The notes: a model not told the origin generated them from the letters alone. DNA of 50,395 bases from Pseudomonadota bacterium (GCA_021813805.1 JAKAJL010000027.1:1-50395); one strand, 5' to 3'. Shown: positions 8,895-17,879, numbered from the stretch's first letter. Program-made: numbers and translations.

Positions 8895-10313
8895 TTAGCG
8901 ATGGGCGACGTCGAGTTTGTCCACCGTGTCGAATTCGAACTTGATTTCCTTCCACGTCTCCATGGCGATCTTCAGTTCGGGCGAGTGCTGGGCGGCCTTG
9001 GTGAGGATGTCGCGGCCCTCGCGTTCCAGATGACGTCCTTCGTTGCGGGCCTGGACGCAGGCTTCCAACGCCACGCGGTTGGCCGCCGCGCCGGCCGCGT
9101 TGCCCCAGGGGTGGCCGAGCGTGCCGCCGCCGAACTGAAGCACCGAGTCGTCGCCGAAGATCGAGACGAGCGCCGGCATGTGCCAGACATGGATGCCGCC
9201 CGAAGCCACCGGGAGCAGGCCGGGCATCTGACCCCAGTCCTGATCGAAGAAAATGCCCTTGGCGCGGTCTTCCTTGGTGAAGCGCTCGCGCATCATGCCG
9301 ATCCACCCCAAAGTCGCCTCGCGGTCGCCTTCCAGCTTGCCGACGACGGTGCCCGAGTGCAGGTGGTCGCCGCCAATCAGGCGCAGCAGCTTGGTCAGCA
9401 CGCGGAAGTTGATGCCGTGGCGCGGGTTGCGGTCGATGACCGCGTGCATGGCGCGATGGACATGCAGCAGCAGGCCGTTGTCGCGGCACCATTTGGAGAG
9501 GGAGGTGTGCGCCGCCCAGCCCAGGGTGAGATAATCGCTCATCACGATCTTCGAGCCGATTTCCTTGGCGAATTCGGCGCGCTTGTACACCTCCTCCATG
9601 GTCGGAGCGGTGCAGTTCATGTAATGGCCCTTCTTCTCGCCGGTTTCGGTCTCCGACTTGTCGATGGCCTCCTGGCAGAACAGGAAGCGGTCGCGCCAGC
9701 GCATGAAGGGCTGAGAATTGACGTTCTCGTCATCCTTGGTGAAGTCGAGGCCGCCGCGCAGACATTCGTAAACGGCGCGGCCGTAGTTCTTGGCCGAGAG
9801 GCCGAGCTTGGGTTTGATGGTGCAGCCCAGCAGCGGGCGGCCGTATTTGTTGAGCAGATCGCGTTCGACATAGATGCCGTGGGGCGGCCCGGGGTTGGTC
9901 ATCACGAACCACAGCGGGAAGCGGACATCCTCGAGGCGCAGGCTGCGCACGGCCTTGAAGCCGAACACATTGCCGACCAGCGAGGTGAAGACGTTGACCA
10001 CCGAGCCTTCCTCGAAAAGGCCCATCGGATAGGCGACGAAGGCGTAGAAGGCTTCGTCGTCGCCGGGCACGTCCTCGATGGCGTAGGCGCGGCCCTTGTA
10101 ATAGTCGAGATCGGTGAGAAGGTCGGTCCACACCGTGGTCCAGGTGCCGGTGGAGCTTTCCGCGGCCACGGCGGCGGCGGCTTCCTCGCGCGGCACGCCC
10201 GGCTGCGGCACGATCTTGAACACCGCCAGCACGTCGCTTTCGCGCACCGAATAATTGGGCTCCCAATATGTTTCCCGATATTCCTTCACGCCTGCTTTAT
10301 AGGTCTTGGCCAT
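8895..10313 (-). CDS. cbbL: RuBisCO large subunit, form IA (green-like)
   Basis: A 472-residue catalytic subunit that carboxylates ribulose 1,5-bisphosphate in the Calvin cycle. Active-site segments are intact: [31 protein letters not shown] (carbamylated Lys at 193, then Asp-Asp-Glu), [24 protein letters not shown] (loop 6 Lys) and [12 protein letters not shown]. The sequence is green-type, with [23 protein letters not shown] and the C-terminal [15 protein letters not shown] typical of proteobacterial IA enzymes. One stretch is odd: where form I green enzymes usually read VMHDYxTGGFTAN, this one reads [13 protein letters not shown]. The ATG at 10313 has GAGGAGGAAAG upstream. It heads the cbbLSQO operon and is divergent from cbbR. 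Confidence 0.97.
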   Translation of the reverse strand: MAKTYKAGVKEYRETYWEPNYSVRESDVLAVFKIVPQPGVPREEAAAAVAAESSTGTWTTVWTDLLTDLDYYKGRAYAIEDVPGDDEAFYAFVAYPMGLFEEGSVVNVFTSLVGNVFGFKAVRSLRLEDVRFPLWFVMTNPGPPHGIYVERDLLNKYGRPLLGCTIKPKLGLSAKNYGRAVYECLRGGLDFTKDDENVNSQPFMRWRDRFLFCQEAIDKSETETGEKKGHYMNCTAPTMEEVYKRAEFAKEIGSKIVMSDYLTLGWAAHTSLSKWCRDNGLLLHVHRAMHAVIDRNPRHGINFRVLTKLLRLIGGDHLHSGTVVGKLEGDREATLGWIGMMRERFTKEDRAKGIFFDQDWGQMPGLLPVASGGIHVWHMPALVSIFGDDSVLQFGGGTLGHPWGNAAGAAANRVALEACVQARNEGRHLEREGRDILTKAAQHSPELKIAMETWKEIKFEFDTVDKLDVAHR

Positions 10314-10427
10314 TGGGCTTTCCTCCTCATCGACCGGCTCGCCGCCGGACCGTCGGGCTGCTTTTTGCTCTTGTTTCCGGTTTGATTAAAGTTCATAGTT
10401 TTAAGCGTCATATTATATGGGAGTAAA
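10314..10427. promoter_or_regulatory. Divergent cbbL/cbbR control region
   Basis: This 114-base spacer is AT-rich near its cbbR side, unlike its surroundings. It holds a dyad TTAAA-N9-TTTAA (10386-10404) that overlaps T-N11-A patterns typical of LysR-type and CbbR sites, and a TATAAT on the minus strand (10412-10417) able to serve as a -10 for cbbL. TATTAT at 10411-10416 could be the cbbR -10. The cbbR Shine-Dalgarno GGGAG lies at 10419-10423. Exact start sites are not determined. Confidence 0.6.
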
Positions 10428-11324
10428 ATGGTGCTGCGCCGGGTCACCTTGCATCAGCTGCGTCTGCTCGCCGCGCTCGGCCAGCACATGAACATGACCC
10501 GCGCCGCCGAGGGCATGCATATGACGCCTTCGGCTTTTTCCATTCAAATCAAGCAACTGGCGGACGCCTTGGGCGCTCCGCTGCACGAACAGGCGGGAAA
10601 GAAGCTTTTTCTTACCGAGGCGGGCCACGCGGGGGCGCGGGCGGCGCGTGAAATTCTGGCGCGGCTGGACATGCTCGGCCAGGAGCTGGCGGAAATGCGT
10701 GGGCTGGAGCGCGGCGAGCTGCGCCTCGCCATGATCACCACCGCGCGCTATTTCGCCACGCGGCTGATTGGCGACTTCTGCCGCCTGCATCCCGGGATCG
10801 AACTGATCATGGAAGTGGTCAACCGTGACCAGATGCTGGAGCGCTTGGCCCAGAACCGCGACGATCTCTATATCATGGGCCGCATTCCCAAGGACATGGA
10901 GGTCGAGGCCTTCGCCATCGCGGAAAATCCGCTGGTGGTCGTGGCGGCGCCCGACCATCCGCTCTGCGCGGCTCGCGCCATTCCTCCGAAAAGCCTGGAA
11001 AACGAGCCTTTTCTGCTACGCGAGCCGGGCTCGGGAACACGCCAGGCGGCGGAGCGTTTTTTCGCGCGCAACGGCATCCGCCCGCCGGCGCGCATGACTC
11101 TGGGCAGCGATGAGACCATCAAACAGGCGGCGGCCGCCGGCCTCGGCCTCGCCATCCTCTCCCGCCACGTTCTGACCCTTGAACTCGCCGGCGGCCTGCT
11201 GCGCGAACTGGACGTTCAGGGATTTCCGATCGTCGGCCAGTGGAATGTCGCCCATCTCAAGGCGAAGAGGCTGCCGCCGGCGGCGACGGCTTTTCTGGAG
11301 ATGCTCAAGAGGGCGCAGGCCTGA
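10428..11324 (+). CDS. cbbR: LysR-type regulator of the cbb operon
   Basis: A 298-residue LysR-type regulator. The N-terminal winged helix-turn-helix reads VTLHQLRLLAALGQHMNMTRAAEGMHMTPSAFSIQIKQL. The C-terminal effector domain contains GSGTRQAAERFF and a glycine-rich AAAGLGLAILS segment. CbbR proteins sense phosphorylated metabolites, NADPH or ATP and activate cbb genes. The divergent position 114 bases from cbbL is the classic arrangement and is the main reason for the specific name. The ATG at 10428 has GGGAG 4 bases upstream. The first helix carries a Met-rich run (HMNMTRAAEGMHM). Confidence 0.93.
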   Translation: MVLRRVTLHQLRLLAALGQHMNMTRAAEGMHMTPSAFSIQIKQLADALGAPLHEQAGKKLFLTEAGHAGARAAREILARLDMLGQELAEMRGLERGELRLAMITTARYFATRLIGDFCRLHPGIELIMEVVNRDQMLERLAQNRDDLYIMGRIPKDMEVEAFAIAENPLVVVAAPDHPLCAARAIPPKSLENEPFLLREPGSGTRQAAERFFARNGIRPPARMTLGSDETIKQAAAAGLGLAILSRHVLTLELAGGLLRELDVQGFPIVGQWNVAHLKAKRLPPAATAFLEMLKRAQA

Positions 11325-11331
11325 AGAACAG

Positions 11332-11363
11332 GACACGGCGCCCCCGGGGGAGGACGCCGTGTC
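11332..11363. terminator. Hairpin between convergent cbbR and the Spy-like gene
   Basis: A 9-bp stem (GACACGGCG 11332-11340, CGCCGTGTC 11355-11363) lies between two convergent stop codons. Only TCATTC follows on the plus strand, so it is a weak intrinsic terminator at best. It may serve both strands. Confidence 0.45.
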
Positions 11364-11384
11364 TCATTCAAGGGTGGAGGATCT

Positions 11385-11834
11385 TTACATCCCGGCGCCG
11401 CCCTTCAGGATTTCATCGGCTGCTTTCTTCTGTTCCAGACTCAGCGACTCATAGAGAGGCCGGATCGCGGCGTCCATCGCGCGCAGCGATTCGAGTTGAT
11501 CGGCAAGGCGCGTTTCCATGATCTGCATGGAGTCGAGCAGACTGGCCGATTGCATGGCGCGCGCCTGCTTGACCGCCTGAATGCAGGCCGACGCCTGTTT
11601 CGCCTTGTTGGCGCGGAACGTGTTGGCGAACACGGTCCAGCTCGGCATTTGCGCGTCCGTTATTCTGAGTTCCGCCTTGATATAGGCGAGCTGGCCGTCG
11701 ATGTGCTGGTCGGCCGCGCAGGCCCTTGCGGCGTTATCTCCAGCGGCGCCGGCCATGCCCGCGCCCTGCGCCATGGCCGCGCCGGCCGTCGCCAGAAAAG
11801 CAAGAAAAGCAATGCTCAATTTGTTCGGCTTCAT
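11385..11834 (-). CDS. Exported LTXXQ/Spy-like protein
   Basis: A 149-residue protein with a signal peptide (MKPNKLSIAFLAFLATAGAAMA, cleavage likely before QGAG). The mature part is an all-helical Spy/CpxP-like domain with ITDAQMPSW early, a central amphipathic helix with RLADQLESLRAMDAAI, and the LTXXQ-type tail YESLSLEQKKAADEIL. Characterised members are periplasmic chaperones or stress sensors. Two cysteines (CAADQ, SACIQ) could form a disulfide. The ATG at 11834 has GAGGAAAATC upstream. It follows the Gly-rich gene by 64 bases on the same strand, and the same two parts occur fused in the protein at 29829-31745. Confidence 0.85.
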   Translation of the reverse strand: MKPNKLSIAFLAFLATAGAAMAQGAGMAGAAGDNAARACAADQHIDGQLAYIKAELRITDAQMPSWTVFANTFRANKAKQASACIQAVKQARAMQSASLLDSMQIMETRLADQLESLRAMDAAIRPLYESLSLEQKKAADEILKGGAGM

Positions 11835-11898
11835 GATTTTCCTCATTTTCAGACGCATGGACGACGGGCGTCGCCGCGTTGACCGGAACGCGGTTCGT

Positions 11899-13113
11899 TC
11901 ACCACAAGGCGACCGCCGGGTAGGCATAGACCGGAGCGGCGTAGACCGGCGCCGCGTCGATGTAATCGTCGGACACCAGCTCCACCGTTGAATAGACGGG
12001 GGCTGAATAGACCGGGACGCTGTAACTGACGACGGGGCTGTAAACCGGATATGACGCGAAGGGCCAGAATGAATAGCCGAAGCCGAAGAACGGGCTCCAG
12101 CCGGAATAAAACGGGGAAGCGTAGGCGAAGGGGTAGCCGTAAGAGGGGTAACCCCACCCGTAATAGGGGTAGCCGTAAACCGGATATCCATAGGCGAGGG
12201 CGGGATAGAGCATGGCGCTGGTCAACAGGCCCAGGCCGAGCCCAAGGCCGAAGCCGCCCCAGCCCCAACCACCCCAGCCCCAGCCGCCGTAGCCGCCCCA
12301 GCCGCCGTAGCCGCCCCAGCCGAAGCGGCCATAGCCCAAGCCGCCATAGCCCATGCCGCCATAGCCCAAACCGCCATAGCCCCCCAAACCGCCATAGCCC
12401 CCCAGGCCGCGGTAGCCGCCCAGGCCTCCGTAGCCGCCCAGGCCGGAATAGCCAGCCAGACCGCGGGAACCTGCAAGGCCGCCGCCCAGGCCGGTATAGG
12501 CGGCGCGGTTGACGCCATTCAGGCCACCCAATCGGGATTGCGCGCCGCCCAGAGTGGCTGAATGCAAAGCGGTCGTCCCGCCGCGCAAGGCGTTCGCGCC
12601 GCCGAGTGAACCGCGCTGAGCGGCGCCCGTCCCGGCAAAGCCGGCGCGGGAGCCGCCGACGGCGCCATGGAAGCCGTGTCCGGCGAAGGCCCGGCTGGAC
12701 GCGCCGCCGAACCGGTTATAGCCGCCGCCTGGGGCATAGCCGCCGAATCGGTTGGAGCCGCCGACCCTGCCATAGCCGCCGACCCTGCCATAGCCGCCCG
12801 GCCTGCCAGCGCCCCCGAATCCGCGATAGACGCCATAGCTACGGGCGCCGCCGAATCCGCGAGGGCCGCCGAATCCGCGCGGGCCGCCGAATCCGCGGGC
12901 GCCGCCAAACCCGCGCGCTCCGCCGAACCCCCTGAAACCGCCGCCTCTAAAGCCACCGCCATGGAACCCGCCGCCATGGAACCCGCCGCCGTGGAACCCG
13001 CCTCTTCCCCCGCCAAAGCCGAAGGCGACGGCTTCGGGTTCGCCAAGGGCAAAAGTCAGGCTGAAGGCCGTGGCTGTAAGCAGGGAGAAAAAACGCTTCA
13101 TCGGCATGTTCAT
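11899..13113 (-). CDS. Gly/Tyr-rich exported repeat protein
   Basis: A 404-residue low-complexity protein. After a signal peptide (MKRFFSLLTATAFSLTFALG, cleavage probably after AVA) comes a long Gly-rich part made of GGGFH-, GFGGAR- and GGYGGL-like repeats. A C-terminal 100-residue stretch is rich in Tyr, Pro, Phe and Ser (YPVYGYPYYGWGYPSYGYP) and ends in PAVALW. I see no enzyme motif. Such proteins are often cell-surface or structural, but no function is shown here. The ATG at 13113 has GAGG 8 bases upstream. The 500 bases upstream hold no gene, so the promoter should be there. It is followed by the Spy-like gene and probably shares its transcript. Confidence 0.75.
   Translation of the reverse strand: MNMPMKRFFSLLTATAFSLTFALGEPEAVAFGFGGGRGGFHGGGFHGGGFHGGGFRGGGFRGFGGARGFGGARGFGGPRGFGGPRGFGGARSYGVYRGFGGAGRPGGYGRVGGYGRVGGSNRFGGYAPGGGYNRFGGASSRAFAGHGFHGAVGGSRAGFAGTGAAQRGSLGGANALRGGTTALHSATLGGAQSRLGGLNGVNRAAYTGLGGGLAGSRGLAGYSGLGGYGGLGGYRGLGGYGGLGGYGGLGYGGMGYGGLGYGRFGWGGYGGWGGYGGWGWGGWGWGGFGLGLGLGLLTSAMLYPALAYGYPVYGYPYYGWGYPSYGYPFAYASPFYSGWSPFFGFGYSFWPFASYPVYSPVVSYSVPVYSAPVYSTVELVSDDYIDAAPVYAAPVYAYPAVALW
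12240..12990. repeat. Internal short tandem repeats of the Gly-rich gene
   Basis: Successive 9- to 18-base units on the plus strand, such as CCGCCATAGCCC, CCGCCGAATCCGCG and GGAACCCGCCGCCAT, encode the Gly-rich peptide repeats. Unit identity is high enough for slippage or recombination, so length may vary between strains. Confidence 0.7.
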
Positions 13114-13614
13114 GGCAGCCTCACTGGCCTTGGCCTGTCGCCGGCTCGGTCGAGATCCGACGCTTTGACAACGAATGGGCGCACGCGTTGATCCGTCGGC
13201 GTCCGTATTCTTTCCAAGCCAGGCCGCAACGTCTTGGAAACCATCAGCAGGATGAACGCGCCCAGATGAATGCGCCATGAATGTGGGGCAATGTGTTATT
13301 TGTAAGGCGGCTGGGATTTCGCATCCGATTGGGATTCCAAGGAAATTTTACGGCGCGCGCGGCGGAATTCCGAGGAAGCCGGCTCTTCTGAGCGACGGGC
13401 CGATTTCCGCTCCGCCGCGGACGGTTCCCGAATCGGTCCACCCTACGCCAGCTCGTTTCTTCCTGTTCGGGGCGATCCTTCCGGACCGGGAGAGCCTCGC
13501 ATCTTTCGACCGAGGTCAGGATCTCACGGGGGCGGCAGGACCAGGGCGCTGGACATGGGGGAAAACCGGAATCCCGAAGCCTGAGGCGAACCCTTTGACG
13601 CAGGCCCCCCGTTC
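13114..13614. other. 501-base intergenic region, no gene seen
   Basis: It lies between the stop of the DsbA-like gene and the start of the Gly-rich gene, both on the minus strand. The part nearest 13270-13350 is less GC-rich and should hold the Gly-rich gene promoter, but I cannot assign -35/-10 boxes with confidence. A plus-strand open frame crosses it and runs into the DsbA-like gene antisense; I take that as chance. Confidence 0.5.
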
Positions 13615-14211
13615 TTATGTCGCCAGAGCCAGCGCAAAGGCCTCAGGGCCGGGCCAGCCGGACAGCAGGCGGTTCTTGATGATGAAGGAAGGCGTGCTGG
13701 AGACGCCGATCCGGTCGAGAAAGTCCATCTGGGCGATGATCCGGTCGCGGATCTCCCGGCCGTTGGCCGCATCGGCGAGTTTCTTGACGTCGAGGCCCAT
13801 GGCCTGGGCCGCGTTCAGGGCGATATCGCCATCGATCCGGCCTTTGCCCGCATAAAGCGCGCGGTGGAAGGCGAACGCTTTTTCGGGGCCGTAGAGCATC
13901 AGGACCGCCTGCCGCAATTTCGCGGCCTGGATCGAACCGGGCGAAAGCATAGGGCTGTCGATCAGGCCAAGCCGCAGCTTCTTTTTCGCCACCATGGCGT
14001 CGAGGCTCTGGAAAGCCTTTCGGCAATACGGGCAGTTGTAATCGAAGATCTCGATCGCCGCCGGACCGGAGCCGAACCACGACAGACCGGGCGCGACATT
14101 GGCGTCGACCCCCGGGGGCAGAGGGACGAGGGACAATTCGTCGGCGTCGACCGCGTGGGCCGGGGCTGCCGGCAGAAGCGCGAGGCTCGCAAGGAAAAGG
14201 CGTCGGTCCAA
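13615..14211 (-). CDS. DsbA-family periplasmic thiol oxidoreductase
   Basis: A 198-residue exported thioredoxin-fold protein. A signal peptide (DRRLFLASLALLPAAPAHA) is followed by the active site CPYC (Cys60 and Cys63) in IEIFDYNCPYCRKAFQSL, the helical insert, and the cis-Pro loop SSTPSFII. DsbA-type proteins make or shuffle disulfides in exported proteins, and several cysteine-bearing exported proteins are encoded nearby. The start chosen is TTG at 14211 because GAAGGAG sits 6 bases upstream and the signal peptide begins at once. The open frame to 14310 adds residues that look unlike a leader. It is divergent from the RMD1-family gene. Confidence 0.88.
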   Translation of the reverse strand: MDRRLFLASLALLPAAPAHAVDADELSLVPLPPGVDANVAPGLSWFGSGPAAIEIFDYNCPYCRKAFQSLDAMVAKKKLRLGLIDSPMLSPGSIQAAKLRQAVLMLYGPEKAFAFHRALYAGKGRIDGDIALNAAQAMGLDVKKLADAANGREIRDRIIAQMDFLDRIGVSSTPSFIIKNRLLSGWPGPEAFALALAT

Positions 14212-14309
14212 GAAATGCTCCTTCAGGTTCGGGCGCCAGCATAGGGCGCTGGCGACGGAGGGCAAGCCAAGCGCGCAAATGTCGCAAAACTGCGATAAAA
14301 GGGCAGACA

Positions 14310-15119
14310 ATGAGCGAATCTCCGCCTTCCGTCGCGCCCCTGCGCTTCACCGCCCGCGCCCTGCTGCTCGGCGACCGCATCGACCTGGTCGGTCTGGAGC
14401 GCGCCGACGCCATTTCGGCCTCGCCGCTTGCTTTTCACGTCGGGCAAAACGGCAAGGTCGCTCTCTATCGCTATGGCGTCGCCGTGCTCGCCGGCCTGAC
14501 TCCATTGGAGGAAGAGGACGTGCTCGCCCGACTCAAGGACCGGGTCGTCGGCTCGCCGCTGCGCAAGGAGGACGAGGCGGTGACCCTGCTGGTCGGCGAG
14601 GCGGAGGACCGCGTCGCCCCCAATGGCGCAGTCGCGCTCAAGGACCTGTCCAACGAGCGTTTCCTGGTCTTCGCCGACGCCATCGCCAAATCCGTGGCGC
14701 TGGCGCGCGACGAGCGCGAGGTCAATATCGTCTTTGACAAGGTTGAGCCTCTGGCCAATGTGCTGGGCCGTCACGGCCGCCCGATGCGCAACCGCCGCGA
14801 AATGTTGCGCCTGATCGGCCAGGCGCTCGGGGTGCAGCACCGGCTCTCGGGCCGTGTCGCGGTCGAGGACAAGCCCGACGTGCTGTGGGACCGGCCGGAC
14901 CTGGAGCGGCTCTTTGCCAGGCTGGAGGATGAATATGAACTCAAGGAACGCGGCCAAACGCTCCAACGGAAGCTTGACGTCATCGTCGAGACCGTCCGGG
15001 CGCTGACCGACATCATCGACGCCGATCGCTCATCCTTCATGGAACTGGCGATCGTCTTGCTCATCATCACGGAAATCGGCATTTCCTTGTTCGAAATCCT
15101 GTTCGCGCGCGGGCGCTGA
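14310..15119 (+). CDS. RMD1/YagE (DUF155) family membrane protein
   Basis: A 269-residue protein of the RMD1/YagE family, named from yeast Rmd1, which links to meiotic division and, for its relative Rmd9/Mrx10-like proteins, to mitochondrial translation. The bacterial role is not established. Recognisable parts are the N-terminal FTARALLLGDRIDL, a central FVFADAIAKSVALARDE-like segment, and the C-terminal PDLERLFARLEDEYELKER-QTLQRKLDVI region. The last part is followed by the family's C-terminal membrane helix FMELAIVLLIITEIGISLFEIL. The ATG at 14310 is 98 bases from the divergent DsbA-like start. The match rests on overall pattern and topology. Confidence 0.75.
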   Translation: MSESPPSVAPLRFTARALLLGDRIDLVGLERADAISASPLAFHVGQNGKVALYRYGVAVLAGLTPLEEEDVLARLKDRVVGSPLRKEDEAVTLLVGEAEDRVAPNGAVALKDLSNERFLVFADAIAKSVALARDEREVNIVFDKVEPLANVLGRHGRPMRNRREMLRLIGQALGVQHRLSGRVAVEDKPDVLWDRPDLERLFARLEDEYELKERGQTLQRKLDVIVETVRALTDIIDADRSSFMELAIVLLIITEIGISLFEILFARGR

Positions 15120-15318
15120 ACCGCGTGACATTTTTGCCATGGCGACGCTTGCGCAACGCCGTGTTTGGGCGCCGGCATTGACAGGGCGGCCATTTCTTCC
15201 CACAGAGAGGGCTCATTGCGCGGGCGCCGGCAACGGAGTCGGCCGGCGCGGCGCGGCGCGCGTTCCGGCGGCGAACAACGCGCAAGCCCTTATCGCAAGC
15301 CGCCGAAGAGACCGGACC

Positions 15319-17133
15319 TTGTTCGCCGCCCTACAGGAAAAACTCAGCAAGAAGCTGCTCACCAAGGGGCAGATGCACCTGATCGGGCGCCTGATGCGCG
15401 ACCAGGGCCGGAAGCATGTGTGGGCCTATCTCGCGGCTTTCATGCTGATGGGGATCATCGCCGTCACCACCACCCTGTCCGCCTATATCATGAAATTCAT
15501 CGTCGATCGCATCTTCGTCGATCGCAACATCGTCGCGATGTACGCCATCGGCGGCTCGATCGCCGCGATCTATGTCGCCAAGGGCTTCGCCACCTATGGG
15601 CAGCAGGTGATCCTGTCGCGGATCGCCAACAAGATCATCGCCGACAGCCAGATCAGGATTTTCGAAAAGCTTCTGGTGATGGACGTCAGCTTTTACCACC
15701 ACCGCCATTCGACCGAGTTCCTCGCCCGCCAGGCTTTCGTGTCCCAGTCGGCTGGCAATGCGCTCAATACCCTGGTCACCGCCTTCGGCCGCGATGTGCT
15801 GACCACGCTCGGCCTGACCTTCGCCATGTTCCATCAGGACGCTCGGCTGGCCGTGATCGCCATCATGATCATGCCTGTGGCCATTGTGGGCGTCCGCCGG
15901 CTCGGCACCCGCGCCAGGCGCGTGATGACCACCGAATTCCAAGGCTTCGCCGCCATTCTTGAATCCCTTCAGGAGACGACCCTGGGCATCAAGGTGGTGA
16001 AATCCTTCAACCTCGAATCGTTCATGCTCGCACGGCAGGTGACCGCGATCCGCAGCTTCGAGACGGCGGCCAACAGGCTGTCGCGGGTGCAGTCGCGCTC
16101 CAGCCCTCTGATGGAGACGCTCGCCGGCGTCGCGGTGGCGCTGGTCGTCGTCTATGGCGGTTACCGGGTGATCTATCACGGCGAGCAGCCCGGCAATTTC
16201 TTCGCCTTTATCACCGCCTTGCTCTTGGCGACCGAGCCGGCGAAGCGCGTCGCGCGTCTGCATGTCGACATCAGCTCCTCGCTGCTCGGGGTCGATTTTC
16301 TTTACAAGTTCCTCGACGAGAAAACGCCGGAAGCCGAGCCTGCGGACTTGCCGGACCTGAAGATTACGGCCGGGCGCGTCGAGTTCGACAATGTTCTTTT
16401 CGGTTATCGCACCGGCGAAGTGGTGCTCAAATATCTGAGTTTCGTGGCCGAGCCAGGAGAAACAACGGCTCTGGTGGGGCGCTCCGGCGGCGGCAAGACC
16501 ACCGCCATGAGCATGATCCTGCGCTTTTACGAACCGCTCGCTGGCAGGATCCTCATCGACGGACAGGATATTTCCGCCTTTTCGCGGCGCTCGCTACGCG
16601 GCCAGATCGCCTATGTCGGGCAGGACACTTTCCTGTTCAAGGGTTCGATCCGCGACAATATCCGCTTCGGCCGGCCTAGCGCGAGCGAAGAGGAGATCGT
16701 CGCGGCGGCCAAGGCCGCTTTCGCGCATGATTTCATCATGTCCTTCGAGGGAGGCTACGATTCGCCCGTCGGCGAACATGGCGCGCAGCTCTCGGGCGGC
16801 CAGCGGCAGCGGATCTCGATCGCCCGCGCCTTCCTCAAGGACGCGCCGCTGATCCTGCTCGACGAGGCCACCTCGGCGCTCGACACCGAGTCCGAGCGGG
16901 CGGTCCAGGAGGCGTTGAAGACGCTGTGCGCCGGCCGCACCACGATCGTCATCGCCCATCGGCTCAGCACCGTCGCCAGCGCCGAACGCATCTGCGTCAT
17001 CGAAGGCGGCCGGGTGATCGAATCCGGCCGTCAGGACGAACTTCTCGCGCGCGACGGCGTTTATGCGATCTTGCACAAAACCCAGTTCGAACGCGGCCTG
17101 GCGCTGGCCGCGCCGGGCGCGGCGGCGGAATAA
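15319..17133 (+). CDS. MsbA-like ABC exporter, fused membrane and ATPase domains
   Basis: A 604-residue type IV ABC half-transporter expected to work as a homodimer. The N-terminal part has six membrane helices, beginning HVWAYLAAFMLMGIIAVTTTL. The C-terminal ATPase has Walker A GRSGGGKTT, a Q loop in YVGQDTFLFKGSIRDNIRFG, signature LSGGQRQRIS, Walker B LILLDEATSALD and the switch His in IVIAHRLSTV. The closest known type is MsbA/lipid A or multidrug exporter, but the substrate is not shown. The start is uncertain. TTG at 15319 has GAAGAG upstream, while an ATG at 15139 would add 60 Arg/Ala-rich residues unlike the family. It stands alone between the RMD1 and thioesterase genes. Confidence 0.88.
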   Translation: MFAALQEKLSKKLLTKGQMHLIGRLMRDQGRKHVWAYLAAFMLMGIIAVTTTLSAYIMKFIVDRIFVDRNIVAMYAIGGSIAAIYVAKGFATYGQQVILSRIANKIIADSQIRIFEKLLVMDVSFYHHRHSTEFLARQAFVSQSAGNALNTLVTAFGRDVLTTLGLTFAMFHQDARLAVIAIMIMPVAIVGVRRLGTRARRVMTTEFQGFAAILESLQETTLGIKVVKSFNLESFMLARQVTAIRSFETAANRLSRVQSRSSPLMETLAGVAVALVVVYGGYRVIYHGEQPGNFFAFITALLLATEPAKRVARLHVDISSSLLGVDFLYKFLDEKTPEAEPADLPDLKITAGRVEFDNVLFGYRTGEVVLKYLSFVAEPGETTALVGRSGGGKTTAMSMILRFYEPLAGRILIDGQDISAFSRRSLRGQIAYVGQDTFLFKGSIRDNIRFGRPSASEEEIVAAAKAAFAHDFIMSFEGGYDSPVGEHGAQLSGGQRQRISIARAFLKDAPLILLDEATSALDTESERAVQEALKTLCAGRTTIVIAHRLSTVASAERICVIEGGRVIESGRQDELLARDGVYAILHKTQFERGLALAAPGAAAE

Positions 17134-17335
17134 AATTATCGCTGGCGCAAGAGCGATATCAATGTGATGTATAATAGATGCATGTTATCCATCTGAAATA
17201 AAAATAATATTGCGTTTATTGACGACCTTGGCGGACGAGACATGGCGCCGCGGATGGAAAAGGCCGTGGTTTTGCGCGATGCTGGGCGCCTCCAGGCGGA
17301 TGATTCCCGCCACATCGTGTTTTCCGGTCCGCTAC

Positions 17336-17788
17336 ATGTCCAAAGCCGTCCCGTCCGAGCCTATTCTGACCGTCGCCGAAATCGAGAAACTGCTCGAAGA
17401 TGTTTTCCCGCAACTCCATCACGGCGGCCGCACGGTGATGGTCGAACAGGTCGCGCCCATGGCCGCGCGGCTGCGGCTGATCGCCCATGAGCGTCACTTG
17501 CGCCCCGGCGGCACGGTGTCCGGCCCCGCCATGTTCACTCTGGCCGACGTCGGGATCTGGGTGGCGATCTTTTCGCATCTCGGCCCGGAAGCGCTCGACG
17601 CGGTGACGATGAATCTCAACATCAACTTCCTGCGCAAGCCGCCCCATGGCGACGTTCTGGTCGATTGCCGCCTGCTGAAGCTTGGCAAGAGGCTCGCCGT
17701 GGGCGAGGCGACCCTGTTTTCGGAGGGCGCCGCGGAGCCGGTCGCCCATGCGGTGGGGACCTATTCCATCCCGGCGCCGCGCAAATAA
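17336..17788 (+). CDS. PaaI-family hotdog thioesterase
   Basis: A 150-residue hotdog-fold protein. Family marks are the central GGTVSGPAMFTLADVGIWVAIFSHLG helix region and the following strand AVTMNLNINFLRKP, then DVLVDCRLLKLGKRLAVGEATLF. PaaI-type enzymes hydrolyse acyl- or aryl-CoA thioesters. The substrate is unknown. The ATG at 17336 is preferred because the domain begins soon after. The open frame upstream to 17210 encodes Trp/Arg-rich residues that look non-coding. An AT-rich stretch at 17134-17220 separates it from the ABC exporter gene. Confidence 0.8.
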   Translation: MSKAVPSEPILTVAEIEKLLEDVFPQLHHGGRTVMVEQVAPMAARLRLIAHERHLRPGGTVSGPAMFTLADVGIWVAIFSHLGPEALDAVTMNLNINFLRKPPHGDVLVDCRLLKLGKRLAVGEATLFSEGAAEPVAHAVGTYSIPAPRK

Positions 17789-17850
17789 GGTATCATTATA
17801 CCACAAACGTGAATCGCCCGCATTTCCGGGAAAAATCTCGGTTCTTGACG

Positions 17851-17879
17851 TTGACAAGGCGTTGCGCCGCCCGTAAAAG
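17851..17879 (+). promoter_or_regulatory. Sigma-70-like promoter of rplM-rpsI
   Basis: TTGACA at 17851-17856, a 17-base spacer and TAAAAG at 17874-17879 lie 52 bases before the rplM ATG. The -35 box is a perfect match and the -10 box is weak. Just after the thioesterase stop, GGTAT-CATT-ATACC (17789-17802) forms a small dyad. Confidence 0.45.

Noticed and set aside
8901-10385. Long plus-strand frame antisense to cbbL
   Set aside because: RuBisCO on the minus strand is certain, and the antisense product has no recognisable domain. High-GC codon bias explains it.
12240-12990. CRISPR-like array
   Set aside because: The repeats are short, adjacent without unique spacers, and in frame with a Gly-rich coding region.
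13277-13855. Plus-strand frame through the gap at 13.3-13.6 kb
   Set aside because: No domain, no good start, and its second half is antisense to the DsbA-like gene.
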